The notes beneath the pieces were generated by a model, which made no database searches, was not told the origin of the DNA, and saw only the letters and a list, made by a program, of their open reading frames with translations. Position numbers and translations under genes: made by a program. Shown here in pieces: positions 8,045 to 15,995 of a stretch of 64,000 bases of DNA (position 1 is the first letter of the stretch; every line of letters begins with the position of its first letter). This stretch comes from Bradyrhizobium liaoningense (lineage in GTDB: Bacteria > Pseudomonadota > Alphaproteobacteria > Rhizobiales > Xanthobacteraceae), in assembly GCF_018130825.1 (NCBI RefSeq), contig NZ_JAFCJS010000001.1:1612001-1676000 (forward strand). The letters run 5' to 3'.

Positions 8045-8069
8045 GGAACCAGCGTTCTTGTTTCAGGTT
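8045..8069 (+). promoter_or_regulatory. Candidate sigma-EcfG promoter (GGAAC-N16-GGTT)
   Basis: GGAAC at 8045-8049, exactly 16 bases, then GGTT at 8066-8069. It lies 125 bases upstream of the isochorismatase-like gene, on the same strand. One mismatch to the -10 consensus CGTT. Confidence 0.45.
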
Positions 8070-8193
8070 TCTTGGGCAGGCCTGCAGTGGCCGGAAACTA
8101 GTCCGCGCGCCGCAACGCACCTCAGGCGTGAGCGTTGCAAACGGATCGATCGGACTCGTGACTACGGGTCATACAGGCCGTCGGTGACAGACA

Positions 8194-8802
8194 ATGAGGG
8201 ATAGCAAGTCGGAGGTCGCGGAGATTCGCGATGCCGTTCATCTCTGCATCGACATGCAAAACATCTTTGCGCCCGGCGGTCTCTGGGAGACTCCATGGAT
8301 GGAGCGCGTCCTGCCAGCGATCGTCACGATCGTGTCGCGCCACGAGGCGCGAACCGCGTTTTCGCGCTTCATCACGCCGCAACACCCGGAGGACCGTCCC
8401 GGGCAATGGCGCAGCTATTTCCGGCGTTGGGAGCAGGCCACCCGCAACCATCTCCCGGCATCGGCGCTTGACCTGGTCCCGGCCCTGGCACGCCACGTTC
8501 CGCCCGCTCGCATCATCGACAAGCCGGCCTATTCGGCGTTCAGCAATCCGGCGCTGGCTGCCTCGTTGATCGAAAAAGGAATCGGCACGGTGGTCATCAC
8601 CGGCGCCGAAACCGATGTTTGCGTCCTGTCGACGGTCTTGAGCGCGGTCGATCTCGGCTTCAGGGTCGTCATCGTGGAGGACGCCCTGTGCAGCTCATCC
8701 GACGTTGGCCATGACGCGCTCATGACGATGTATCGCACGCGCTTCCATGGTCAGGTCGATCTGGTGACCGCCGAGGAGCTCGCGGAATTCTGGCCTGAAT
8801 AG
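8194..8802 (+). CDS. Isochorismatase-like cysteine hydrolase
   Basis: This 202-residue protein belongs to the isochorismatase/nicotinamidase superfamily of cysteine hydrolases. The three catalytic residues are in place: Asp in CIDMQNIF, Lys in IIDKPAYSAF, and Cys in ITGAETDVCVLSTVLSAVDLG with the preceding cis-peptide context. Such enzymes hydrolyse amides or vinyl ethers in the cytosol; nothing here identifies the substrate, and no enterobactin, nicotinamide or biuret genes are near. An EcfG-like promoter lies upstream and another lies before the next gene, so stress-linked expression is likely. Confidence 0.88.
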   Translation: MRDSKSEVAEIRDAVHLCIDMQNIFAPGGLWETPWMERVLPAIVTIVSRHEARTAFSRFITPQHPEDRPGQWRSYFRRWEQATRNHLPASALDLVPALARHVPPARIIDKPAYSAFSNPALAASLIEKGIGTVVITGAETDVCVLSTVLSAVDLGFRVVIVEDALCSSSDVGHDALMTMYRTRFHGQVDLVTAEELAEFWPE

Positions 8803-8847
8803 CAAGATGGTACTGCGCGGCCTATAGCAGCGACGCCTCCTGCCTTA

Positions 8848-8873
8848 GGAACCGCACGCAGCACTCTCCGGTT
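8848..8873 (+). promoter_or_regulatory. Candidate sigma-EcfG promoter (GGAAC-N17-GGTT)
   Basis: GGAAC at 8848-8852, 17 bases, then GGTT at 8870-8873, about 33 bases before the ATG at 8907. It is one of four such motifs on the + strand between 5.5 and 8.9 kb. Confidence 0.45.
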
Positions 8874-8906
8874 GATTGGATCGCACCGATATCCAGAGGA
8901 GACAGC

Positions 8907-9983
8907 ATGACGCAACCGGACGTTCGCAAGGGAATGCCGCCCGTCAAACTGTCGCGCCAGGAGTTTGAGCGCCGCTACAGGGACCAGTTCGTTGATCCCT
9001 CGTTTGCGCCCCTGCAGCACGAGCTGGATGCTGTGATCGGAGCGGCCTGGGATGCCTACAGTCATTCGCGCAAGGCGCCGGTGACCCGAAAGGCAGGGGC
9101 AGGCTTCTCCGATCCGGATTACGATCTCGCGGTCGACTGGCTGAATGCCCGCTCTGCAGTCATCGAGGCTCAGCGGCGGCATGATGACGCCAGTGCGCCT
9201 CTCCGCGTCCTCATCATCAACGGATCAGCCCGGAGCGAGCACACCTGTCCTGGCGAAATGTCCAAGACCTGGCGCATGGTCGAGATGGCCGAGCCGGTCT
9301 TCATAGAGATGGGCTTTGCCGTGGACATCCTCGATCTTTCCCGCCTGACCTCGGAGTTCGGCAAGAACATCCATCCCTGCAAAGCCTGCGTTTCCACCGC
9401 CATGCCGCTCTGCCACTGGCCGTGCAGCTGCTATCCGAACTACGCGCTGGGCCAGACCAGTGACTGGATGAACGAGATCTATCCGCTCTGGGTCGCGGCC
9501 CACGGCATCCTGATCGTGACGCCCGTGAACTGGTACCATGTCCCGGCCGGATTCAAGGCGATGATGGACCGGCTCGTGTGCGCCGATGGGGGAAATCCCG
9601 ATCCGACCTCGACGCACGGCAAGAAGGCGGACGAGGCCAAGGCGATCGAGCTGAAAGGCTGGCCCTATCCGCGTCATCTCGCCGGCCGCCATTTTGGCCT
9701 CGTGGTTCACGGCGACAGCGTCGGCGCCGAGGGGGTGCGTAGAACCCTCTCTGACTGGCTGACGGACATGCACCTGATCTCGGCGGGTCGCTTCGGTGAG
9801 CTCGACGGCTATGTCGGCTATATGGAGAAATATGCGACGTCGCATCAGGAGCTGGACGAAGACCGCGAATTTCAGCAGGAGGTGCTGAACGTGGCGCGCG
9901 CGCTCGGAAATGCGGTCCGGCTCGCGAGGGGCGGCCGGTTCGATGAGCCGGGCGCGGGTTTGGAGGAGCCAAACCCGAAGTGA
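8907..9983 (+). CDS. Flavodoxin-fold NAD(P)H-dependent FMN reductase family protein, Cys-rich
   Basis: The protein has 358 residues. An N-terminal extension of about 95 residues without a recognised domain is followed by a flavodoxin-fold core that starts VLIINGSARSEHTCPGEM (phosphate loop near residues 105-107) and includes VTPVNWYHVPAGFKAMMDRL. Between them lies an unusual cluster of five cysteines at about 158, 161, 169, 173 and 175 (HPCKACVS and CHWPCSCYPN). The cluster could hold a metal or an Fe-S centre, which would make this resemble iron-sulfur flavoproteins; that is inference. GAGGAGA precedes the ATG, and an EcfG-like promoter sits 33 bases upstream. The substrate is probably a quinone or other electrophile. 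Confidence 0.82.
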   Translation: MTQPDVRKGMPPVKLSRQEFERRYRDQFVDPSFAPLQHELDAVIGAAWDAYSHSRKAPVTRKAGAGFSDPDYDLAVDWLNARSAVIEAQRRHDDASAPLRVLIINGSARSEHTCPGEMSKTWRMVEMAEPVFIEMGFAVDILDLSRLTSEFGKNIHPCKACVSTAMPLCHWPCSCYPNYALGQTSDWMNEIYPLWVAAHGILIVTPVNWYHVPAGFKAMMDRLVCADGGNPDPTSTHGKKADEAKAIELKGWPYPRHLAGRHFGLVVHGDSVGAEGVRRTLSDWLTDMHLISAGRFGELDGYVGYMEKYATSHQELDEDREFQQEVLNVARALGNAVRLARGGRFDEPGAGLEEPNPK

Positions 9984-10011
9984 TGCGAGGCCGTTCAGCG
10001 CTCGCCTCTGT

Positions 10012-11037
10012 TCAATCGAACGCGGAAATCACGCCGCCAATGAGATTGCACGCCAGCAAATGGTCGCTCGTCGGTGCGGCGGTACGCTGGATCTCGACCA
10101 GGGATGCATCGATGCGCCTGATCCGTTCGCGCATGTCGCGGGCGAGCTGCACGGCAACGTCTTCCTCGATCGCCTGAAAGCGGATGCGTTCGCCGGGGCG
10201 GAGCTGAGCGAGCCGCGGCAGGTCCGCCGAGATCACGGTTGCGATCTTTGGATATCCTCCGGTGGTCTGGCGATCGGCGAGCAGGATGATCGGCTGGCCA
10301 TTTCCCGGAATCTGGATGCTGCCGAACACTGTGCCGTCGGAAACGATACCGACCGCGCCCGCGTGCTGAACCCGCGGCCCTTCGAGCCGGCATCCCATGC
10401 GGTCGGACAGGGGCGTGACGGTGTAGTCGGAGGCAAAGAACGTTGCGATTCCTCCGGCGCTGAAGGCATCGTCCTGCGGGCCGAGGAGGACGCGAATGGG
10501 GCCTTGCGTGCGGCGGCGGTGCGCCGGGGACACCATCAGATGCGGCCGCGGCGGCAGTCCGGGAGCTGCCAGCGGCAACCGATCGCCCGCACGCAGCGGA
10601 CCACCGTCGAGCCCGCCGAGCTGGCTGCGCGAATGCGTCGAGACGCTGCCGAGCATCGGCGCGATCTGAAATCCACCGGAGACGGCGAGCACGGCGCGCG
10701 CGCCATCCCGCGCGGTCCCGATCGAGAGGCGCTGGCCTGCCTTCAGATCGTGCGTTTCGTGGGATGAGACCGGCCGGCCGTCGATGGCGATAGCGAAGTC
10801 CGCACCTGCAAGCGCGAAGCGGATATCGGCACCGGCGCAGGTGAGCGTGGGTCCTGCGAGGGTGATTTCGAGGGCGGCCGTCTCAAGCTTATTGCCGACC
10901 AAAGCGTTGGCGGTTGCGAGCGCAATCGGATCCATCACGCCCGACGCCGAGATGCCAAAGCGTTGGAAGCCGCTGCGGCCAAGATCCTGGAGGGTCGTTG
11001 CGAGACCGGGCTCGATGATTTCGAGATCAACAGACAT
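10012..11037 (-). CDS. pxpC: 5-oxoprolinase subunit C (biotin-dependent carboxyltransferase family)
   Basis: PxpC works with PxpA and PxpB in the ATP-dependent opening of 5-oxo-L-proline to glutamate. The N-terminal signature TTLQDLGRSGFQRFGISASG and the later SQLGGLDGGPL and GPQDDAF segments are typical of the PxpC/KipA (AHS2) domain, and 341 residues is the normal length. It follows pxpB by eight bases on the same strand, so the two are co-transcribed; pxpA lies divergently on the other side of pxpB. Bradyrhizobium relatives carry several PxpBC-like pairs, so activity on another lactam or carboxylated substrate is possible. Confidence 0.9.
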   Translation of the reverse strand: MSVDLEIIEPGLATTLQDLGRSGFQRFGISASGVMDPIALATANALVGNKLETAALEITLAGPTLTCAGADIRFALAGADFAIAIDGRPVSSHETHDLKAGQRLSIGTARDGARAVLAVSGGFQIAPMLGSVSTHSRSQLGGLDGGPLRAGDRLPLAAPGLPPRPHLMVSPAHRRRTQGPIRVLLGPQDDAFSAGGIATFFASDYTVTPLSDRMGCRLEGPRVQHAGAVGIVSDGTVFGSIQIPGNGQPIILLADRQTTGGYPKIATVISADLPRLAQLRPGERIRFQAIEEDVAVQLARDMRERIRRIDASLVEIQRTAAPTSDHLLACNLIGGVISAFD

Positions 11038-11045
11038 TGCGCCGC

Positions 11046-11795
11046 TCAGACCTTCAACTCTTCTCTCTCGGCGATGATCGCGCCCGTTTCAGCCGCGCGC
11101 TCCAGCGCGGCAAATTCGGTAGCGGCGATGGGATGAAACCGCAGCAGATCGCCTGCGCGGAACAGGAAGGGTTCTTGCGTGCGTCGCGGGTCATAGGAGC
11201 GCACCGGCGTGCGGCCGAGCATGTGCCAGCCGCTGGGCGCGGCGAGTGGTGGCGCAACCGCGGCCTGCTGGCCTCCGACGGAGACGCTGCACGGCGGCGT
11301 CACGAGCCTGGGCTCCGGACGCCGATCGACATGAAGTGCGGGATCGAGCCCGCCGAGATAGGCAAATCCCGGCATGAAGCCGATCATGTAGACACGGTAT
11401 TCGGCTGCGCTGTGCCGCGCGACGATCTCGTCCGTGGTGGTGTCGAGCCGCTGTGCGAGCCAGTCCAGGTCCATGCCGTTGTCGCCGCCATAGGCGACTG
11501 GAACGGTCCAGCGGCGGCGGGCCTGTCCCTTCGGGGCGACCGGCGGCCACAGTGCCATGATCTCGGTCTCGATGTCGCGCCGTGACAGCATGACCGGATC
11601 GAAGCAGACCAGCAGCGTGCGGTAGGTCGGCACGATCTCGACGATGCCGGGCAGCGCACGCTCAGTCAGCGCACGGTCGAGGTCGACGACGCGCGCGTTG
11701 ACATCGGCGTGGATGCCGTCGCCGACTTCGACCGTCAGCGCAGCGTCGCCGGATCGGCGGAATCGCGGCACCGCGTAGAGTGCATCATTCAACAT
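11046..11795 (-). CDS. pxpB: 5-oxoprolinase subunit B
   Basis: This 249-residue protein carries the PxpB/KipI (AHS1) fold. The signature MIGFMPGFAYLGGLDPALH, then PRLVTPPCSVSVGGQQ and SGWHMLGRTPVRSYDP, are all present. It forms the complex with PxpC and PxpA that phosphorylates and hydrolyses 5-oxoproline, a spontaneous damage product of glutamine and glutamate. It is the first gene of the leftward pair and is separated from pxpA by a 146-base divergent promoter region. A nearby amino-acid ABC system and an IclR regulator may serve the same substrate; that link is inferred. Confidence 0.9.
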   Translation of the reverse strand: MLNDALYAVPRFRRSGDAALTVEVGDGIHADVNARVVDLDRALTERALPGIVEIVPTYRTLLVCFDPVMLSRRDIETEIMALWPPVAPKGQARRRWTVPVAYGGDNGMDLDWLAQRLDTTTDEIVARHSAAEYRVYMIGFMPGFAYLGGLDPALHVDRRPEPRLVTPPCSVSVGGQQAAVAPPLAAPSGWHMLGRTPVRSYDPRRTQEPFLFRAGDLLRFHPIAATEFAALERAAETGAIIAEREELKV

Positions 11796-11941
11796 GCTCG
11801 TTCATGCCGTCGCAAAGGTGTTGGAGCTACGCATGCCCTTCGAAAAGCGTCACCGCCCCATGCAAGCGGCGCGCCGGATTTTTCGTGACGCACACCCCGT
11901 ATCATGGGTATATCGAACCTGCACGCCTAATGAGGACGACG

Positions 11942-12718
11942 ATGACTCTGATCGATATGAACTGCGACATGGGCGAAGGTTTCGGCGTCTATAGCCTCGG
12001 CGATGACGCCGAGATGCTGCGGACCGTCACCTCCGCCAACATCGCCTGCGGCTTTCATGCCGGCGATCCGCTGGTCATGCATCGCACCTTGAGCGAGGCG
12101 AAGGCCAATGGCGTGCAGGCCGGTGCGCATCCCGGCTTTCTCGATCTCTGGGGTTTCGGCCGCCGGCCCATCCAGGGCGAGCGCCCCGCCGACATCGAGA
12201 AGATCGTGCTCTACCAGGTGGGCGCGCTGATGGCGCTGGCCTCCGACGCCGGTCACCCCGTCCGCCACGTCAAGACCCACGGCGCGCTCGGCAACATCGC
12301 CGCGGAGGATCGCGACCTCGCCGAAGCCGTGGCGCGTGCGATCCGCACCATCGACCGCAACCTGATCTTCGTGGTGATGCCCGGCCAGGAAACCGAGCGG
12401 GCCGGCGAGAAATTCGGCCTGCCGCTGGTGCGCGAGATCTATGCCGATCGTGCCTATGCCGACAACGGCAATCTGGTGTCGCGCCGCCTCGCCGGATCCG
12501 TCATTCATGATGCTGAGGTCGCGTCCGAACGGGTCATTCGCATGATCGAGGACCGCGCGATTACGTGCCTGTCGGGCGCGCGGTTGCCGACCCGCATCGA
12601 CAGTGTCTGTGTCCACGGCGATACGCCCGGCGCGGTTGCGATGGCGCAGCGCCTGAAGGCGCGCCTTGCCGCAGCGGGAGTGACGCTGGCGCCAATGGCT
12701 GAGGTCATCGGCGCCTGA
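11942..12718 (+). CDS. pxpA: 5-oxoprolinase subunit A (LamB/YcsF family)
   Basis: The ATG at 11942 is chosen because the typical N-terminus LIDMNCDMGEGFG follows it and GAGGA lies a few bases upstream; longer in-frame extensions are not conserved in character. The 258-residue product has the family motifs ANIACGFHAGDP, an HPGF region leading to WGFGRRPIQGERP, HVKTHGAL and VCVHGDTPGAV. Two of these differ slightly from the common HPSYPD and PHGALYN, so this is a divergent member. It is divergent from pxpBC and converges with the IclR gene, with 19 bases between stops. Confidence 0.9.
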   Translation: MTLIDMNCDMGEGFGVYSLGDDAEMLRTVTSANIACGFHAGDPLVMHRTLSEAKANGVQAGAHPGFLDLWGFGRRPIQGERPADIEKIVLYQVGALMALASDAGHPVRHVKTHGALGNIAAEDRDLAEAVARAIRTIDRNLIFVVMPGQETERAGEKFGLPLVREIYADRAYADNGNLVSRRLAGSVIHDAEVASERVIRMIEDRAITCLSGARLPTRIDSVCVHGDTPGAVAMAQRLKARLAAAGVTLAPMAEVIGA

Positions 12719-12737
12719 TCGTCTGCCGGCCGCTCCC

Positions 12738-13517
12738 TCACGAGAGAAGCCCGTCTCGCGATGAAGCGATGATCGCCTCGACCCTGCGCGCTTCCTCCTT
12801 CATCGTGGCGATGACGTCGATCAATCGCGTCTCCGGCAGCCGGGCTTCCGTCGCGCCGATCGCGATCGCCGCGATCGGATGGCCCTTTGGGGTCATGATC
12901 GGAACGGCCGCTCCGACGATGCCGGCGACCGAGCGATTGACCTCATGGCAGAAGCCGCGCTTGCAGATTGCCGCCAGATCCGCCTTCGACGGCACGTCGT
13001 GACCCAGAGCGAGGATGCGGTCGCGGTTTGCGGCGAGCACCTCCGCTCGCTCGGCCTCCGGCAGATGCGCAAGGATCGTCGTGCTGCCCGGACCCAATCC
13101 CAGTGGGGTCGCCCCGCCGACATGACCGGTGAGGCTGCGTATCGTGTAGTTCGCATCCTGGCGGTCGAGACAGACGGCGTCGAAGCCGGAACGCGCCATC
13201 AGGAACATGCAGTCGCCCGAGGCTGCCGCAAGTCGGACCAGTGCGGGGCGCGCCGCGGCGGCAAGACCTCCGGCATCGGCCCCCGTCGCGCCGAGTTGAA
13301 ATAGCTTGAGCCCGAGGCGGAGACGCTTGGTATCGCCGACGCGGGTGAGATAGCCGCCGCGTTCGAGGGCCGCGACGAGACGATGCGCCGTCGGCTGCTC
13401 CAGTCCGCAGGTCTCGGCGATTTCGGTGAGCCGCATTCCTTCCGGTGGCGCAGCGGCAACGGCTTCGAGCACGGCGAGCCCTCGTTCCAGCGCCTGTGCT
13501 CCGCTTTGTTTTTTCAT
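12738..13517 (-). CDS. IclR-family transcriptional regulator
   Basis: This 259-residue protein has an N-terminal winged helix (GMRLTEIAETCGLEQPTAHR) and a C-terminal IclR effector domain ending near PETRLIDVIATMKEEARRVE. The effector-domain signatures GPGSTTILAHLPEAER and SVAGIVGAAVPIMTPKG are clear. It is divergent from the ABC transporter binding-protein gene at 13664, and the gap contains a dyad at 13533-13545. IclR proteins usually control the adjacent catabolic operon and themselves; regulation of the 13664-18689 genes is therefore the likely role. Confidence 0.92.
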   Translation of the reverse strand: MKKQSGAQALERGLAVLEAVAAAPPEGMRLTEIAETCGLEQPTAHRLVAALERGGYLTRVGDTKRLRLGLKLFQLGATGADAGGLAAAARPALVRLAAASGDCMFLMARSGFDAVCLDRQDANYTIRSLTGHVGGATPLGLGPGSTTILAHLPEAERAEVLAANRDRILALGHDVPSKADLAAICKRGFCHEVNRSVAGIVGAAVPIMTPKGHPIAAIAIGATEARLPETRLIDVIATMKEEARRVEAIIASSRDGLLS

Positions 13518-13532
13518 TTGGCCTCCAATAAA

Positions 13533-13545
13533 TCCATATTATGGA
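13533..13545. promoter_or_regulatory. Dyad TCCATATTATGGA, candidate IclR operator
   Basis: TCCATA, a single central T, then TATGGA forms a perfect 6-bp inverted repeat 15 bases upstream of the IclR start. It sits in an A+T-rich divergent region that continues to TTATAAATTT at 13551. The position fits autoregulation and control of the divergent operon. Binding is inferred. Confidence 0.45.
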
Positions 13546-13663
13546 AGTAATTATAAATTTCAATCACTATACGAATTTTTGTTGACGCGGTTCCGGGAGG
13601 CGGTCAATCTTTCGGTCACGCTGCGATGCCGGGGCGGCGCCTACACCGATCGAAAGGATCGTC

Positions 13664-14515
13664 ATGCGTCTTTCCACCATCGGCGGCGCGGGCCGCCTGA
13701 TCGCTGCCTGCGTATGGGTTCTCATGGCCGGCCTCGGTGCCGCGCGCGCCGCTGAACCGTCGCTTCCGGATTTCATCAAGAGCCAGGGTGTCCTGAAGGT
13801 CGGCGTCAAATGCGACTACCCACCCTCCGGTTTCCTGGACGAGAAGGGCAAGTTCGCTGGCATCGAGGTCGAGATGGCGAAGCGCATCGCCGAGATTGCG
13901 TTCGGTTCGCCCGACAAGGCCGAATTGCAATGCGTCACCTCCGAGGCACGCATTCCGACGCTCAACGCCAAGAAGGTCGATCTGATCATCGCAACGCTCG
14001 GCATCTACCCCGAGCGGCAGAAGGTGATCGACTTCACCACTCCCTATTGCTGGGGCGCAAGCGGCGTCATCCAGCTCAAGAGCGGCGCTGCGAAGTCGCT
14101 CGTGGACTTCAAGGGCAAGACCATCTCCGTGCTCAAGGGCGCATCGCAGGCGGTCTGGCTCGAGAAAAACATGCCTGATGTCCAGACGCTGCGGCTGAAC
14201 ACAGTCGCCGAAGCGCTTCAGGCGATGCGCCAGGGAAGGGCGGACGGTTACGCAGGCGACACCTCGGTGCTGTTTCCGATCCTCTCGGCCAACAAGGATC
14301 TGGCGATCCTGCCGGAACAGGAAGTCTTCGACGTCGCGTTCATCGGTGCGGGCGTGCGCAAGAACGAGCCGGAATGGAAAGCCTGGCTGGATGCGCAACT
14401 CGGCAAGCTGCGCGACGAAAAATTCTATTCCAAGGTCGTGCCGACCGTCGTCTCCGATGTCATGGTTCGCGACGAGACGATCAAGTTCTACGAGAGCGAC
14501 GCACCGAAGAAGTGA
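13664..14515 (+). CDS. Amino-acid ABC transporter substrate-binding protein (SBP_bac_3)
   Basis: This is a periplasmic binding protein of the polar amino-acid family, 283 residues long. A signal peptide (LIAACVWVLMAGLGAARA) ends before AEPSLPDF. The mature protein opens VLKVGVKCDYPPSGFLDEKG and contains FAGIEVEMAKRIAEIAF, with GRADGYAGDTSVL in the second lobe. The ligand is not identifiable, but glutamate-, cystine- or opine-like amino acids fit this family. It heads the run with two permeases at 14571 and 15245; spacing and orientation suggest one operon under the IclR regulator. Confidence 0.92.
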   Translation: MRLSTIGGAGRLIAACVWVLMAGLGAARAAEPSLPDFIKSQGVLKVGVKCDYPPSGFLDEKGKFAGIEVEMAKRIAEIAFGSPDKAELQCVTSEARIPTLNAKKVDLIIATLGIYPERQKVIDFTTPYCWGASGVIQLKSGAAKSLVDFKGKTISVLKGASQAVWLEKNMPDVQTLRLNTVAEALQAMRQGRADGYAGDTSVLFPILSANKDLAILPEQEVFDVAFIGAGVRKNEPEWKAWLDAQLGKLRDEKFYSKVVPTVVSDVMVRDETIKFYESDAPKK

Positions 14516-14570
14516 GCCAGCCCTGCTGGATGACGGCCGCCTCGCGCGGCCGTCCTCGAGGTGACGCAGC

Positions 14571-15242
14571 ATGATCGACGGCTTCGATTGGGCCTACCTC
14601 TACGATACGCTTCCGGCGCTGCTGCGTGGGTTGCGCACGACATTGATCGTCAGCGTGATCGCGATCCTGCTTTCGCTCGCGATCGGCGCGATCGGGGCCG
14701 TCATGCGCCTCTCGGGCCGTCCTTTCCTCGTTTGGCCGGCCCGCGGCTATGTTGCCTTCATCCGGAACACGCCGCTCCTGGTCCAGCTCTTCTTCATCTT
14801 CTACGGGCTGCCTGTGATCGGTGTCAGGCTGTCGGCGTTCTGGTCGGGTGTCCTCTGCCTCTCCGTCTGGGGTGGCTGCTATCACCTCGAGAGCTTTCGC
14901 GCCGGTTATGTCGGGGTATCCCAGGGCACGCGCGATGCCGCGCGCGCGCTCGGGCTCAAGACCTGGCAATACGCGCTCCTGGTCGCGCTTCCCATCGCCT
15001 TGCGCACCGCCGTTCCATCGATGGCCAATACCAGCATCGCGATGCTGAAGAACTCGTCTTATCTGCAGGCCATAGGGCTCGCCGAGCTGACCTTCGTGGC
15101 GATTGACCGCAACTCGCTCGAATTCCGCACCATCGAGCTCTTCGCCGCGATCTGCATCTTCTATCTCGTCCTCGTGCTGGCGATGTCGGCCGGAGCGACC
15201 AGGCTCGAATCCTACCTGCAACGACCGTTCCTGGCGCGATAG
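14571..15242 (+). CDS. Amino-acid ABC transporter permease, first
   Basis: This is an inner-membrane permease of the HisM/GlnP type with 223 residues and five predicted helices, beginning with ALLRGLRTTLIVSVIAIL. The EAA-loop equivalent is present as GVSQGTRDAARALGLKTWQY, which docks the ATPase. Upstream, YVAFIRNTPLLVQLFFIFYG is the family signature. The next permease starts three bases after its stop, so the two are coupled. No ATPase gene is adjacent. Confidence 0.93.
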   Translation: MIDGFDWAYLYDTLPALLRGLRTTLIVSVIAILLSLAIGAIGAVMRLSGRPFLVWPARGYVAFIRNTPLLVQLFFIFYGLPVIGVRLSAFWSGVLCLSVWGGCYHLESFRAGYVGVSQGTRDAARALGLKTWQYALLVALPIALRTAVPSMANTSIAMLKNSSYLQAIGLAELTFVAIDRNSLEFRTIELFAAICIFYLVLVLAMSAGATRLESYLQRPFLAR

Positions 15243-15244
15243 CG

Positions 15245-15961
15245 ATGCAGACCATCCTCATCAACCAGGAGATCTTGGCGCAGGGGCTCGCCCTGACCCT
15301 GGCGCTGACGCTCGCAGTCATCGTCGCTGCGACGACGGTTGCCGTCCTGCTCGCCGCGGGGATGCTGTCGAGGTCGGTCTGGCTGCAATGGCCGTCCCGG
15401 ATTCTCGTTGAAGTGATGCGCGACATTCCTCTCTTCGTCACCATCATGATGGTCTACTTCGTGGCGCCCGCCGTCGGCATCGGCCTCAATCCGTTCGGCG
15501 CAACGGTCGCGGGTCTCGGTGCATGGGGCGGCGCCAACGGCGCGATCATCATCCGTGCCGGCATCAAGGCGATTCCGAGAGGGCAATTCGATGCCAGCGC
15601 GGCCCTGGGGCTGCATCCGCTCAAGGCGATGCGGTTCGTCATCCTGCCGCAGGCCTTGCGGCCGATTCTGCCGCCCTATCTCGGCCTCGTCACGCAACTC
15701 GTGCAGGGGACCTCGATCGGCGCGTTGATCGGTGTGCGCGAACTGCTGAAGACCGCCCAGATCGTCATCGAGCGCACCACTATCATGGATGGCGGTCTCT
15801 CGCCCTTCACGCTGTATGGCGTCGTGCTCGTCATCTATTTCTTGCTTTGCTCTACCCTGTCGTTCGCCAGCGGACGTCTCGAGGCCGGGCTCGGCCGGCA
15901 TGAGCGCGCGCAGGCCGATAAGCCGTCTCTCACCCGCCTCTCGCAGGTCCCGCGCGGCTGA
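15245..15961 (+). CDS. Amino-acid ABC transporter permease, second
   Basis: This is the second membrane subunit, 238 residues, also of the HisM/GlnP family. EVMRDIPLFVTIMMVYFVAP is the N-terminal signature and QFDASAALGLHPLKAMRFVI is the ATPase-docking loop. The two permeases would form a heterodimer for the binding protein at 13664. What follows is an MmgE/PrpD gene and not the expected ATP-binding subunit, so the transporter must borrow an ATPase from another locus. Confidence 0.93.
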   Translation: MQTILINQEILAQGLALTLALTLAVIVAATTVAVLLAAGMLSRSVWLQWPSRILVEVMRDIPLFVTIMMVYFVAPAVGIGLNPFGATVAGLGAWGGANGAIIIRAGIKAIPRGQFDASAALGLHPLKAMRFVILPQALRPILPPYLGLVTQLVQGTSIGALIGVRELLKTAQIVIERTTIMDGGLSPFTLYGVVLVIYFLLCSTLSFASGRLEAGLGRHERAQADKPSLTRLSQVPRG

Positions 15962-15995
15962 GCATCTCCTTCCACTCGTATCCAGCGAATGTGCC

